A DNA stretch of 64,000 nucleotides from contig NC_064236.1 of NCBI RefSeq assembly GCF_023101765.2, forward strand, positions 21,264,571-21,328,570. Reading direction: 5' to 3'. This document shows positions 21,556-33,109 of the stretch, one piece after another. The first letter of the stretch is position 1. Each line of letters opens with the position of its first letter. Source of the stretch: Spodoptera frugiperda (lineage: Eukaryota; Arthropoda; Insecta; Lepidoptera; Noctuidae). The translations under genes and the position numbers were made by a program. The notes beneath the pieces are model-generated. The model saw only the letters and a program-made list of their open reading frames with translations. It had not been told where the DNA came from and ran no database searches.

Positions 21556-21772
21556 ACTGTCTCGTTGGCCCGAGGGGTGATTCGATTCCCATATCGGGCA
21601 AAATCTTATTATAGAGATATTGTAGTTTTGGTTTTTATCAAATAACTGTAATTTTAGAGTCTCGACTTATGTCGCTCCTAAGACTAGGTGAAAATAAATG
21701 TCTCGGTCGGTGTTACATTTCAAGAGTCTCTGCCTACCCCGTTTGGAGCTTAAAAGGTGTGACGTTATGTAA
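21556..21772 (+). mobile_element. SINE, variant of type 1
   Basis: Begins ctgtctcgttggcccgagg, has a B box (tgattcgattcccat) and ends tctctgcctaccccgtttgg, with a different centre. Confidence 0.6.
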
Positions 21773-21779
21773 AATATGA

Positions 21780-22340
21780 TAACGAGTCACAAGTTGTACG
21801 CACTGGGTCACCGACCCGACATTGAAACACCGCCCACGACTTCAGCCGCGCGGTCCCAGGTTGTGTTCCCGTATGAATAAAGATAAAATACTGTAGCCTC
21901 GGTACTCGCTGAAATCTTAGCTTTCTCCTCGTGAAAGAATTTTGGAAATCGCTGCATTTTGTGGTGACCTACTGAAGGTGCGCGGTTGTAGTCGCCAGAC
22001 ATTGGTAATGTGCAGTTTGACGGACATTTTGTGAATATTTACATAAATGGGTACAATCGGGTACATGCATACATAAAGTAGTCGTGATTTGTAGCATTGA
22101 CAACGTGACTCCTTTGGTGTAGTGGGTATGTATGGGCGGCACTCAAATAAAGGTCACTGACCCGTACATCGATACTTCGCCGGCGACTTGAGCCGCGCGG
22201 TCCCAGGTTGTGTTCCCGTATGAGTACAAGACAGAATGCTGTCTCCACGTTATTCGCTGGTAGTTTAGCTTGCTACAAGTGAAAGAATTTTGAAAATCCG
22301 TACAATTTGAGGCGATCTATTAAAGGCGCGCGGTTAGATT
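21780..22340. repeat. Repeat modules sharing gtcccaggttgtgttcccg
   Basis: Two or more diverged units that recur at 22840-23230, 25850-25930, 28380-28540 and 29750-30080. On the antisense strand the units keep a readable frame (FFHEEKAKIS ... YLYSYGNTTWDRAAEV). Not a host gene. Confidence 0.55.
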
Positions 22341-22360
22341 AGCCCCGGGTAGCACAGCGC

Positions 22361-22744
22361 ATGCGCGAACACTTGGCCACGGCGCAGCGATGTTCCCCTT
22401 TAACATTACGCTATTCGTGTCCCAACGGTGCTAGCAGAGTTGTACAAAGTAATTTCGGTGAGTGTGCGTCCGAATTGCACAATTTAATTCCGACTAGCCC
22501 GTTCCATCATCGGACGACCAGGCGTACGGCAATGCGTCATCGATACATAGTGGATATCCCATCTATACGCACAAAACGTTTTGGAAGTACATTCATCATA
22601 CGTACAGCTAAGGAAGGGAATTCCCTGCCGGAGTCTGTGTTTCCTGAAAGCTACAACCCTGGAATCTTCAAATCAAGAGTGAATAGGTTACTTCTAGGTA
22701 AGCGCGCTCCATCGTCGACCGCATCGTCGCTTCCCATCAGGTGA
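22361..22744 (+). pseudogene. C-terminal fragment of a non-LTR reverse transcriptase
   Basis: The frame contains RHRYIVDIPSIRTKRFGSTF, NSLPESVFPESYNPGIFKSR and VNRLL, the usual end of jockey/CR1-type LINE ORF2 proteins in Lepidoptera. Followed by catcaggtgagatagcgg and an A-rich tail. 5'-truncated. Confidence 0.7.
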
Positions 22745-23490
22745 GATAGCGGTCAAGCGTGAACCTATAGATAATAAAAAAAACATAGTAATGTTACAGA
22801 AGTGAAATACAACAGGAGTGGTTCGAATAATTTGACATCGCTGCATTTAGTGGTGACCTACTGAAGGCGCGCGGTTGTAGTCGCCAGACATTGGTAATGT
22901 GCAGTTTGACGGACATTTTGTGAATATTTACATAAATGGGTACATGCATACATATTCCGTCAAAGCGGAATCATTACAGACAGTACGGACGGCGGGCGTC
23001 AGTTGAACTGAGAGCTATCGATTTGTTTGTAGTAGTACTTCTTCCGCGCGGTCCCAGGTTGTGTTCCCGGTATGGCACGGTGTCAACAATACAACCACGT
23101 TCCTCGTTGGTTGTTTACCTTTCTGCAGGTGAAAGAATGACCAAAATCGCCGCATTTTGAGTTGATCTACTGAACAGTGAAGGTGAAGTCGCGAGAGACT
23201 GCCTGTGTACACATCTGCGGGCGGCAATACTCGTCGTACGCTACATTTCGTGACTGTTGACTCACTAGTTAACTATTTATTACTATTTCGTTACTTCAGT
23301 ACGGACAGTAAAATATTACTTTAGTTAATGTGTTTGTTCATATCATACGTAGGTATACACTCAAGGTACAGACAGCGCATGCGCGAACACATTTTCACAG
23401 CTCGCATGTCTCTAACATCACGCTTTTTTATCTAGAAGAGGTAGGCAGAGTTGTACATTATATTATTTAATTAACTTTAATACACATTGA

Positions 23491-23716
23491 CGGCCCCGCT
23501 GGTGGAATGGTCGGAGGTACGACTACCGAACAAGAAGTCTCGGGGTCGGTATTAAAAAAATCAACAATCGTATGGAACCTGGAATAGTACCCGCTATAAT
23601 ATAGTATGTATATGGGCCCAAGACCATGACATTCGTAACATTAGAGGAAGTTAGCGTTATGTCGCACCTGGCGCCGCTGTCTACCCCACTAGGGGCTTAG
23701 ACGTCGTTATGTTGAG
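23491..23716 (+). mobile_element. SINE, type 3
   Basis: tRNA-like start (ccccgctggtggaatggtcg), no clean B box, end ctgtctaccccactagggg. Its mirror copy is at 29195-29425. Confidence 0.6.
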
Positions 23717-23820
23717 AATATAACAGAAGGGGGTCGACACAGTTTTAACTAATCGTTACTTTGATATTTTAATTCCTGTCTTGTCTACCCACCGTGAACA
23801 GTGAGGTGGGTGACATAAAG

Positions 23821-23966
23821 TACCGTAAAATGGGATGAATAGGGATCGAGAGGTGAATAGGGACAGAAGAGGGGTGAATAGGTGTAGGGAAATTCTTCAT
23901 AGTATCTATTCACCCCTCTTCTGTCCCTATTCACCTCTCGATCCCTATTCACCCCATTTTACTGTA
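23821..23966. repeat. 61-bp inverted repeat with 24-base loop
   Basis: Arms 23821-23881 and 23906-23966 differ at 2 of 61 positions. The arms themselves hold three near-repeats of ggtgaataggg. Confidence 0.85.
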
Positions 23967-24164
23967 GCTAAAGAATTTCATAAAGGAGTTCGGTATCAAG
24001 AATTTGAAAGATAGTGGTATTGTAACTGTATGCAATTATATGCATTTGTGACATAACCTCAAAATACTTAAAATTCGGATATCTCGAATCTGCCACGCTT
24101 TTGTGTAGTAGGTAATATTTTTAGTACATAACCTAAACATGATTAACTGCGGTAAGTTTTTGCC

Positions 24165-25835
24165 ACAGAGTTTTAGTCGAATAGAAGGCAATACAAGCCA
24201 AGTGGAACCCAACTATGTTGTACTAGATTTCTAATTTACTAACTTATAAATCGTTACCTTAATTTTATTGGCAAACCAGCCAACTCCACATTTTGTTATT
24301 ATTATTATTTTTTTGTTAAGATTATTATGGAACAAAAATATGATAGCTGGTTTGCCAATTATCGCCAAGGTATCGAAATGCAAAATTATTTTACATCTAA
24401 ATAACATAATCATAAAATATTTAATTCGTCATAATATCCTTTAAAATATAAGCTATTGCTTATATTTTTTTGTAAAGCGACATCTTTCTGTACATACCGA
24501 CACTACTATGATCCTATTCGCACAGTTGAGCCTTACCTAAGTAGTTCATATGCATGCGTATAGATGTAGTTATAAAATGAAATGTTACCTATATCATTAA
24601 GTTACGTGACATTTTTTTTAAAAATACTGTTTTTTTTTAATATTCCTTCCTTGCGGCATTTTGCTTTTTAGTAATTTTACATTATCTCCTAAACTGTATG
24701 ACCTATTGACATGCTGTAAATGGCAAATCTTATCTGTATGATGTCCTTGTGATTCTAAAATAATTTATTTTGATAATAATTAATATTTTGTTGCTTAAAT
24801 AACCAAATAACCAAAGTATGTTTATTTTTTTAAAACAATAAAAGACCTATAAAAGATAAAATATAAAAAGATAGAAATATGAGAACGGACTTTTTTGTAG
24901 AAATCATTAAGACAAACCAGATTGCCATACATTGTTTTAAATTTTAAACAACTGTTTAGGCAGCGCATGCATATTATTCTGTTTTATGAGCTATTTCTGT
25001 CCGACTTGCTAGACAAAAGTTGTGATTGTACCTACATGTTATAAAAATAATTTATAACCTATAGCACTCAGGAATAATGTATCTTTCTACCAGTTAGGAT
25101 TGGATCATTAGTTCCAGAGATTACCCATTACATGCAAACTTACAAACTTTACCTCTTTAGGTATAATATTAGTATAGATGTGCATTGTAAAATAGTACCA
25201 AATTTAATTAGATTTATGGTTCACAATTTTGGTTGTACTGGCTTGCACATAAAAGGTAGATATATGCTGTCGCGGACTTTTATTTAGATCTACTTAAGAC
25301 AATTAATTCTGCGGTACATCATCTTTATGTAACTCCATTGGTTTAGACAGCGCACGCCAAGATAGCTCTCAGATGGAAGATTTTATTCCGACTTAATTGA
25401 CACGTATCGTTGTATTATGACCAAAACTACATAAAATCATTATAAATTGGAGCCTATGTGTTATTCTGACGAATAACCTATATTGCTGTAAACTTTCATC
25501 CAAATCCGTTCAGTAGTTTTTTCGTGAAAGAGTAACAAACATACATCCATCCTCACAAACTTTCGCATTTATAATATTATTAGTAGGATAGGATTTATTT
25601 CAAAGGGTAGGCAGTGCACACAGTTTGCAATTTAAACGTAACATTTACGTTTATTACGTTATGTTACATTATGTTAATGACGACTGCTGATGTTGAGTAA
25701 AGAGATTAAACATTTCTCTAAAGTCACCATCCTTAATATCTTCTACGGGTGTTGTACGAACTGACATAGGTACCTACAGATAACATATTGTTATCAGACG
25801 AAGTGCCTCGTCCGGTGATGGACTGTCAGTCAGTC
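24165..25835 (+). pseudogene. Broken duplicate of exon 1 and intron 1 of the 18729 gene
   Basis: 24170-24230 matches 18845-18900 (agttttagtcgaatagaagg against agtttcagtcgagtagtggg), then reaches a stop. 24475-24590 matches 19565-19685, and 25690-25835 matches 19725-19975 (cagacgaagtgcctcgtccg). The copy lacks the first 115 bases of exon 1 and all of exons 2 and 3. Diverged, so not recent. Confidence 0.68.
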
Positions 25836-25947
25836 TCTCGTCGACGACGAATAACGTGGTTGTATTGTTGACACCGTATCATACCGGGAACACAACCTGG
25901 GACCGCGCGGAAGAAGTACTACTATAAACAAATCTCTCTCAGTTCAA

Positions 25948-26222
25948 GTGTGGGAGAAGTGTGGGAGAGCCATGCTTCGGCACGAATGGGCCGGCTCGAC
26001 CGGAGTGTTGCTTGTGTTTCGTTGTGTGAGTGAGGTTACCGTAGGCCCAATTCCCCCCTTCCCAATCTTCCCCATCCACATTCCCGAACAACAACCCTTA
26101 AATTCCTAACTCCCAAAAAGCCGGTAACGCACTTGTAAAGCCTCTGGTGTTTCAAGTGTCCATGGGCGGCGGCGATTGCTTACCATCAGGTAATACGTCT
26201 GCTCGATGTTTCATAAAAAAAA
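25948..26222 (+). mobile_element. 5'-truncated LINE tail insertion with target duplication
   Basis: gagccatgcttcggcacgaa through tgcttaccatcagg and a run of A. agttcaa occurs at 25941-25947 and again at 26223-26229; the uninterrupted site is seen at about 29895 and 23005 (reverse). Confidence 0.8.
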
Positions 26223-26229
26223 AGTTCAA

Positions 26230-27090
26230 CTGACGCCCGCCGTCCATACTGTCTGTAATGACTCCGCTTTGACAGAGTATGTATGCATGTACCCATGCTT
26301 TAATAGTTCACGTTCCTAAACCAGCCAGCCCAGTAACCAGGAAGCTAAAATTCTCGCGAGTAAGTATTGCATCTGAAATTAATTGTTTGCGGCGGTTTTG
26401 AGTAAATTTGTGTCCAACGTTATTCTTTCCGCGGGTATCGTAGGAGCCAAATGAGCGCCTATACATATTATATTCTAATAGCATGGCATATACATCGTTC
26501 TCTTATGAACATCACCTTTTTATACTGCGATCTTCAACTTCGTAAGCCTATGTTCAGATGGCAAGCGTTAGTATGCTTTTCCATCAGAGATGTGCTAAAT
26601 AGCTATACTACGAACATGTAATTGTTAAGCTGTGATACTATGTGACCGTTTCTACTGATACTGAGCTACGTAGCTGTGCGGGGAAGATACGCAGTTCGAG
26701 TATACGATGTGTCGATTGTAGGGAAGCCATCCGTAGCACATATCCATAGCACGAATCTTTCCATATAAAAAACATAGCTTAGCTGAGTTTGTTTCCACCA
26801 GTCCTATGATAAGTAGCATGGTACACATAGGTGTACCAATTAATACGATTGGTGGAAGCCAGGCGCATCCACATCAATATAGAATAGCACTGCACACCTA
26901 TGGTGCCCTTAAGCGTAAACGTACCCTTAAGCGAGTGTTTTGTTGCCGCGCGCTTCCAACTAACTGTATATATTATTCAGCCTAAAACTCAGACGCGCGC
27001 TAAACGTGGGTTGTATATGGAACCACTGGATTAAAACATTTTTTTACTTTTCGAAAAGTATTGTAAAAACAAGTACTGTACAGTTAGAAA
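26230..27090. other. Repeat remnants without gene
   Basis: 26225-26310 continues the module interrupted by the LINE tail. 26640-26930 has the look of an old MITE (tccaccagtcctatgataag and the later gattggtggaagcc). No coding sequence. Confidence 0.4.
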
Positions 27091-27099
27091 CTCACCTAT

Positions 27100-28290
27100 T
27101 TAACTATTCCAATCTTTTCTTTCTAATTCCACATTCTACCAATAGCTAATATGTATTGGCGAGATGACAGCTATCCGAGCATCGACCACTTTCAATATTA
27201 TACCGCGCGCCACCTTTCCTATAAAAACAATTAGTTATGTTTGAAAACTACTTGTATAGTAGCTATAGTATGTACCTATATACATACAGAATTCTCGTGA
27301 GAACTTTTATAGATGTGGGAGAGCCATGCTTCGGCACGAATGGGCCGGCTCGACCGGAGTGATACCACGGCCTCACCGAAAACCGACGCGAAACAACGCT
27401 TGCGTTGTGTTTCGTTGTGTGAGTGAGGTTACCGGAGGCCCAATTCCCTCCTTCCCAATTTTCCCAATCCCCGATTCCCGAACAAAAACCCTTAAATTCC
27501 TAATTACCAAAAAGGGCAAAAGTGTCCATGGGCGGCGGCGATTGCTTACCATCAGGTGATACGTCTATTCCTTTCATAAACAAAAAAAAAAAACAGTAGA
27601 TTACAGCTATCTTGAAAATAGAGTTAATCATCTCCAATCCTATTTTTAATCAATGCCGCCTATGGTTGCCCGGTACACCAGAGGATTTACAAGTGCGTTA
27701 CTTTGGTCTAATCGATCTCTCTGTCGAATAACAAAAAAAGATAGTTACAAGCTGAGGTTCAATAAAGCAAAAAAAAGCAAACTGCAATAATTTCTATTGA
27801 CAACGCAATATACTTAGCGCCACAGTCGCCCTCCGTTCAATGTCGTGTAAAACAATTTCCAAAGAGAAATTATTGTCCTGCAGGATTGTCATTAAAATGA
27901 AATGGCATTTAGCGAGCTTTTGTTTTGTTTTATTATTTCCTATAATTAACGCTGCTCGTGATTCCTCTTTTTTCTTCTGCGGGGATTGTGTTCTGCCTAG
28001 GTCAGACGGAGCTTAGTGCAGACAAAATGAGAGCTTAGCTTAGTGAGGCACGAGACCTTATAGTTGTATTTGCCAACGAGAAAATGAACAAGGCAAGTGG
28101 AGGATTTATCTCGTACATTTTGTGTCGGTCATACGTTTCCCGCAAGACGTTTATCGCGTTCATATTTTAACGAAGTGTACGATGGAATATTTGAGGAGGG
28201 GGAAAGCTTGGAAAGTAATTTTTTCGTTTGATTCTCGTGTTGTGTTGAGTTACAGGTGAGGTTGAGAGTTTGTTAGCAGTGCTAGAGCGT
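27100..28290 (+). repeat. Segmental duplication, copy A
   Basis: Parallels 31790-32880 over about 1.1 kb (atgacagctatccgagcatc, tacagaattctcgtg, aacaaggcaagtggaggatt, gtgtacgatggaatatttga). Both copies keep a short ATG frame MEYLRRGK followed by a donor-like gta. Interrupted here by a LINE tail. Confidence 0.75.
27313..27592 (+). mobile_element. 5'-truncated LINE tail insertion in copy A only
   Basis: Same family as 25948-26222. The matching place in copy B (about 32010) has no insertion, so it arrived after the duplication, or was lost from copy B. Possible short target duplication tagat. Confidence 0.7.
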
Positions 28291-28618
28291 GCCAATGAAA
28301 TTAGTCTTCTGTCATGTAAGGCAGCGCTCTACTGAACATCGCCGCGCCGTGGCTGAGTGTTCGCGCATGCGCCATCCTACCCGTGGCCAATCTAACCGCG
28401 CAGCTTTATTATATCACCTCAAAATGAAGCGATTACCAAAATTCTTTCACGTTTGGAAAGCTAAAATTCCAGCGAGTAACGAGGCTATAGTATTTTATCT
28501 TTATTCATACGGGAACACAACCTGGGACCGCGCGGCTGAAGTCGCGGGCGAAGTATCGATGTGCGGGTCAATGACCCTCTATATGTATGCGTATGTAAAA
28601 CTCGCGGCTTGTGATTGA
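28289..28618 (+). repeat. Repeat module with preserved frame
   Basis: A 109-codon frame containing KRLPKFFHVWKAKIPAS and YLYSYGNTTWDRAAEVAGEV, parallel in protein to the antisense frame at 21808-22002. Repeat-derived; no known domain. Confidence 0.5.
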
Positions 28619-28659
28619 GTACTACAGTACAAAATTATAATATTTTTTTATTTTTATTA

Positions 28660-29190
28660 GTAGTTTTATTATTTATTTTTTAAATTATATAATTGTTAAC
28701 TCTTTGACTTCTGTAAGCTCTGTTGAAGTCAGCCCACCCGACAAGGGTTGAGGCGTCATGCACACATAAATGTCCTACAGTCGGTGGCGCTGTGTGTTGG
28801 GTTGTTCCGTTCCCAACAAAATGGTTGACCGGACCAATTGCTGACACACACGTCATACTCGTGAACGAGTGCCTTCTGCTGGGGCAGGTCGGCTCTCCCA
28901 GCACGTTGGTGCTGACTTGGCAGAGCCGTCGGTAAATTAAATTTAGTGGATAAAAAGAAAGCCAAATATGTTAATGCGTAAGTATTTCTGTAGTTATAAT
29001 TTAATAGTTGTGGTTAATTGTAGTGTGTAACGTAGATACCATATTGATAAGTTTTATTGTAAAAATAAAAACAAATTGTATGACAAGGGCACGGACCAAG
29101 AGTCCGCGGAGAACAAATGTAAATAAAAATATAAATATATATATAAAAAAAAACATTATAATTAACCATGGACAATGTTTGCATACATAT
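28660..29190. other. Unassigned stretch
   Basis: A GC-richer part at 28720-28940 gives overlapping short frames on both strands with no recognisable protein. AT-rich after 28960. Confidence 0.3.
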
Positions 29191-30560
29191 TATGTTCTCA
29201 ACATAACGACGTCTAAGCCCCTAGTGGGGTAGACAGAGGCGCCAGGTGCGACATAACGCTAACTTCCTCTAATGTTACGAATGTCCTGGTCTTGGGCCCA
29301 TATACATATAGCGGGTACTATTCCAGGTTCCATACGATTGTTGATTTTTTTAATACCGACCCCGAGACTTCTTGTTCGGTAGTCGTACCTCCGACCATTC
29401 CACCAGCGGGGCCGTCAATGTGTATTACAGATAATTAAATAATATAATGTACAACTCTGCCTACCTCTTCTAGATAATAAAGCGTGATGTTAGAGACATG
29501 CAAGCTATGAAAATGTGTTCGCGCATGCGCTGTCTGTACCTTGAGTGTATACCTACGTATGATATGAACAAACACATTAACTAAAGTAATATTTTACTGT
29601 CCGTACTGAAGTAACGAAATAGTAATAAATAGTTAACTAGTGAGTCAACAGTCACGAAATGTAGCGTACGACGAGTATTGCCGCCCGCAGATGTGTACAC
29701 AGTCAGTCTCTCGCGACTTCACCTTCACTGTTCAGTAGATCAACTCAAAATGCGGCCATTTTGGTCATTCTTTCACCTGCAGAAAGGTACACAACCAACG
29801 AGGAACGTGGTTGTATTGTTGACACCGTACCATACCGGGAACACAACCTGGGACCGCGCGGAAGAAGTACTACTACAAACAAATCGATAGCTCTCAGTTC
29901 AACTGACGCCCGCCGTCCGTACTGTCTGTAATGACTCCGCTTTGACGGAATATGTATGCGGGTACATGCATACATATTCCGTATTATTTATGTAAATATT
30001 CACAAAATGTCCGTCAAACTGCACATTACCAATGTCTGGCGACTACAACCGCGCGCCTTCAGTAGGTCACCACAAAATGCAGCGATGTCAAATTATTCGA
30101 ACCACTCCTGTTGTATTTCACTTCTGTAACATTACTATGTTTTTTTTATTATCTATAGGTTCACGCTTGACCGCTATCTCACCTGATGGGAAGCGACGAT
30201 ACGGTCGACGATGGAGCGCGCTTAACTAGAAATAACCTATTCACTCTTGATTTAAAGATTCCAGTGTTGTAGCTTTCGGGAAACACAGACTCCGGCAGGG
30301 AATTCCATTCCTTAGCTGTACGTATGATGAATGTACTTCCAAAACATTTTGTGCGTATAGATGGGATATCCACCATGTATCGATGACGCATTGCCGTACA
30401 TCTGGTCGTCCGATGATGGAACGGGCTAGTCGGAATTAAATTCTGCAATTCGGACGCACACTCACCGAAATTACTTTGTACAACTCTGCTAGCACCGTTG
30501 GGACACGAATAGCGTAATGTTAAAGGCGAACATCGCCGCGCCGTGAGTTCGCGCATGCGC
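29190..30560. repeat. Arm B of the 1.35-kb inverted duplication
   Basis: Reverse of 22350-23720. Holds the mirror SINE (29195-29425), modules (29680-30080) and the LINE RT fragment (30179-30560). Confidence 0.8.
30179..30560 (-). pseudogene. C-terminal fragment of a non-LTR reverse transcriptase (mirror copy)
   Basis: The minus-strand frame shares RHRYMVDIPSIRTKCFGSTF and NSLPESVFPESYNTGIFKSR with 22361-22744, with scattered substitutions. Confidence 0.7.
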
Positions 30561-31205
30561 CATCTTATCCAAAGCGGAAAATAGAGTGTGTTTTTTAAAA
30601 AATGAATTATTTCTTTAAAACTAACAATGACAGCTCTTTCAAACCAATTTTCGTTGAAAGTTTCCATTGAAATCTACAGCATATATATTTTTTTTAGTTT
30701 TCTCACGCTTTTATTATAAATGTTAGAGGGCAGGACACACTCGTTTTTCCACTTTGGAAGCGTCTATCTTTCAAATAATTGATTTTGACGAAAAATGGTT
30801 TTAGGAACCATAACGTCTTTTTTAATGTCCTATCCATAGACAACCGCCACGGATAAGTTAGCTGAAAAACATTTTTTTTATGTGATTCAGTGACCGCGCG
30901 CTCTCCGCCCTCTATCTCGAAAACGATTCACCGTATAAAAAAAGGTTTAAACAAAAGTTGTAGATAATTTTGTATTCTACAATATTAATTAATATTAAAT
31001 GCAAATACCAAAAACCCATAGGAAATGTGATATTTCCAAAAAAGCACATAAATACGATTTTTGGGACCTTTGACCTTAAAATTTAAGAGTTGCTTACATC
31101 CTACCATATGTAGGTTTTTAAACAAGTTTATACAAAATTATAGCTGGGTTTCTCGAATTCCGAGGTGAACTTACTATAATGACTGGACTATAAGTAAGTT
31201 CAGTG
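30561..31205. other. AT-rich unassigned stretch
   Basis: No exon found. Text such as gttttaggaaccataacgtc suggests old repeat sequence. Confidence 0.3.
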
Positions 31206-31221
31206 TGTAGTGTGGAATTTT

Positions 31222-31377
31222 CCGGAGCTGCGGACTACCTAGCGGGTTTACCGGGGCTCCGGCTCGAAAAGCAAGAGAAGGAACGGGGTGGTTTTTAGTC
31301 AGTAAGAGTCTGACACTCCCTCTCGCCTCGCCCAAGATGAGAAGCCATTGGATGATTTTACCCCCCTCAAAAAAAAA
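31222..31377 (+). mobile_element. Short R1-type tail insertion with 12-bp target duplication
   Basis: 156 bases from ccggagctgcggactacc to an A run, flanked by gtgtggaatttt at 31210-31221 and 31378-31389. Confidence 0.9.
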
Positions 31378-31789
31378 GTGTGGAATTTTGGTGAGTAGCA
31401 GTGTGAAAGTAGCGAACGGGTATGTGAATGTGGTTTTATTACAAGCTAAGGCCTTTATCCTATCTTCTTATTTGTGTCCCCGGAACAGTGCCCTGCACCG
31501 TACGCGCATCTCCAGGGAGCGGGGGTAGGCTTCACCAAGTATCTTGGAGATTCTCCATACATTTGTTAGCTATGTTCGAATGGAGTACTAGGTTCAAAAC
31601 ACGTGTGTCTCGTCAACATCCACACCCGCCATAGGAGGTATATCTATACTAAAAAATTCTACGGTTGACGAAACATGTACTGTCGCAACGGGGTTCTATT
31701 AAGGAGGTGAAATGATGTGTAGGTCTGAATGGCCACTTCGGCGTACACAAGTGCATCTGTAACGGTATTCTTCCACGTAGCTTGCTTAT

Positions 31790-32880
31790 TTAACGAATAA
31801 TCTGATAGCAATATTATCTTTATAATTCTACATTCTACTAATAACTAACATTGACGAGACGACAGCTATCCGAGCATCAAACACTTTCAACATTATACCG
31901 CGCGTACCTTTCCTATAAAAACAATCGTAATTGGAAACTACTTAGTAGTTAGTCGGGTAAGTAAATATAGCAAGTAATAATACATACAGAATTCTCGTGC
32001 GAACTTTACAGTTGATTACAGTTATCTAACAATTTGTAAATAAAGCTTATCATTATCTATCCTATTTTGGGGAAGGGCATTGGCCGGCAAACGAGCAGAC
32101 GGATCACCCGAAGCATTAAACAATCAATGCCGTCTATGGTTGCCCGGTACACCAGAGGATTTACGGAGAGAGAGAGTAAAGTAAAGTATTACAAGTGTAA
32201 TACTTTACTTTTCTACTATTCGATCTCAATAAAACTTCACGTAGCATTACTAAATACAACAATAACAAAAAAGACTGTTATAAGCTGAGGTGCAATAAAG
32301 GAAAAAATCGCAAATTGCCATTTCTATTGACGACGTAATACACTTAGCGCCGCAGCCGCCCTCCGTCCAATATCGTGAAAAACAAATTCCAAAGAGAAAT
32401 AAATTGTCCTGCTGATGAAATTGCATTTAGTGAGCTTTGCTTTTTATGTTGTTTTATTATTGCCTATAATGGACGCTGCTCGTGATTCCCTTTTTGCCTA
32501 TAATGGGCGCTGATCGTGATTCCCTTTTGTCTGTGGGGGATTGTGTTCTACCTAGCTCAGGCGGAGCTTAGTGTTGGTGAGTGCAGACAAATTGAGAGGT
32601 TACTTTAGCGAGGCAGGAGGTTTTATAGCTTCAACTGCAAACGAGAAAATGAACAAGGCAAGTGGAGGATTTGTTTCGTTCATTTTGTGTCGGTCATACG
32701 TTTTCACACAAGACGTTTAACGTGTTAATATTTTAACGAAGTGTACGATGGAATATTTGAGGAGGGGGAAATGTTGGGAAGTACATTTTCGTTTGATTTG
32801 ATTTTTGTTTTATGTTATTATTTTATAGGTGAGCTTGAGAGTTTGTTAGCAGTGGCAGAGTGGGCTATACAAGGAATCTT
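31790..32880 (+). repeat. Segmental duplication, copy B
   Basis: Partner of 27100-28290. Contains a further short local repeat (cctataatggacgctg / cctataatgggcgctg at 32460-32510). The 38-codon exon at 32988 follows 100 bases later. Confidence 0.72.
32074..32166 (-). mobile_element. LINE-tail repeat fragment
   Basis: gcaaacgagcagacggatca then ggttgcccggtacaccagag; the same fragment is at 27655-27710. Followed by a small hairpin (agtaaagtattac ... gtaatactttact). Confidence 0.55.
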
Positions 32881-32987
32881 CTGTCATGTATTTCATGGAA
32901 CGGAACAATTATTTGTATAATTTTATTATATTTAACTTCCGTGAGACATACTATATTAATTTTTATGTTATCGGCTTACTCACGTAG

Positions 32988-33101
32988 CTGTTTGACGGGG
33001 AACTCGACCAGTTTCAAGCCATGCTAGAGTCTTATGTTCATGAGCAGCAGTCCGCGACACACGACGCGGCGATTGTTGCGCTGCTACTGCCCAGTCCACA
33101 G
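32988..33101 (+). CDS. Orphan coding exon of an unrecognised gene
   Basis: A 38-codon open segment bounded by acceptor cttactcacgtag and donor gtgatg, phase 0 on both sides, with in-frame stops just outside both ends. Encodes LFDGELDQFQAMLESYVHEQ followed by a stretch rich in alanine and leucine, amphipathic and GC-richer than its surroundings. I could not find joining exons; the nearest plus-strand sequence upstream (31790-32880) is one of two duplicated copies with a short start-like frame. I do not recognise the protein. Confidence 0.4.
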
Positions 33102-33109
33102 GTGATGTC

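Larger units (their letters stand above)
22350..23720. repeat. Arm A of a 1.35-kb inverted duplication
   Basis: Reverse-complement of 29190-30560 along its whole length, including a LINE fragment, repeat modules and the SINE at its end. Identity by eye is well above 90%. Confidence 0.8.

Noticed and set aside
22361..22744. Host gene of 127 codons
   Set aside because: The protein is the C-terminal end of LINE reverse transcriptase and recurs at 30179-30560.
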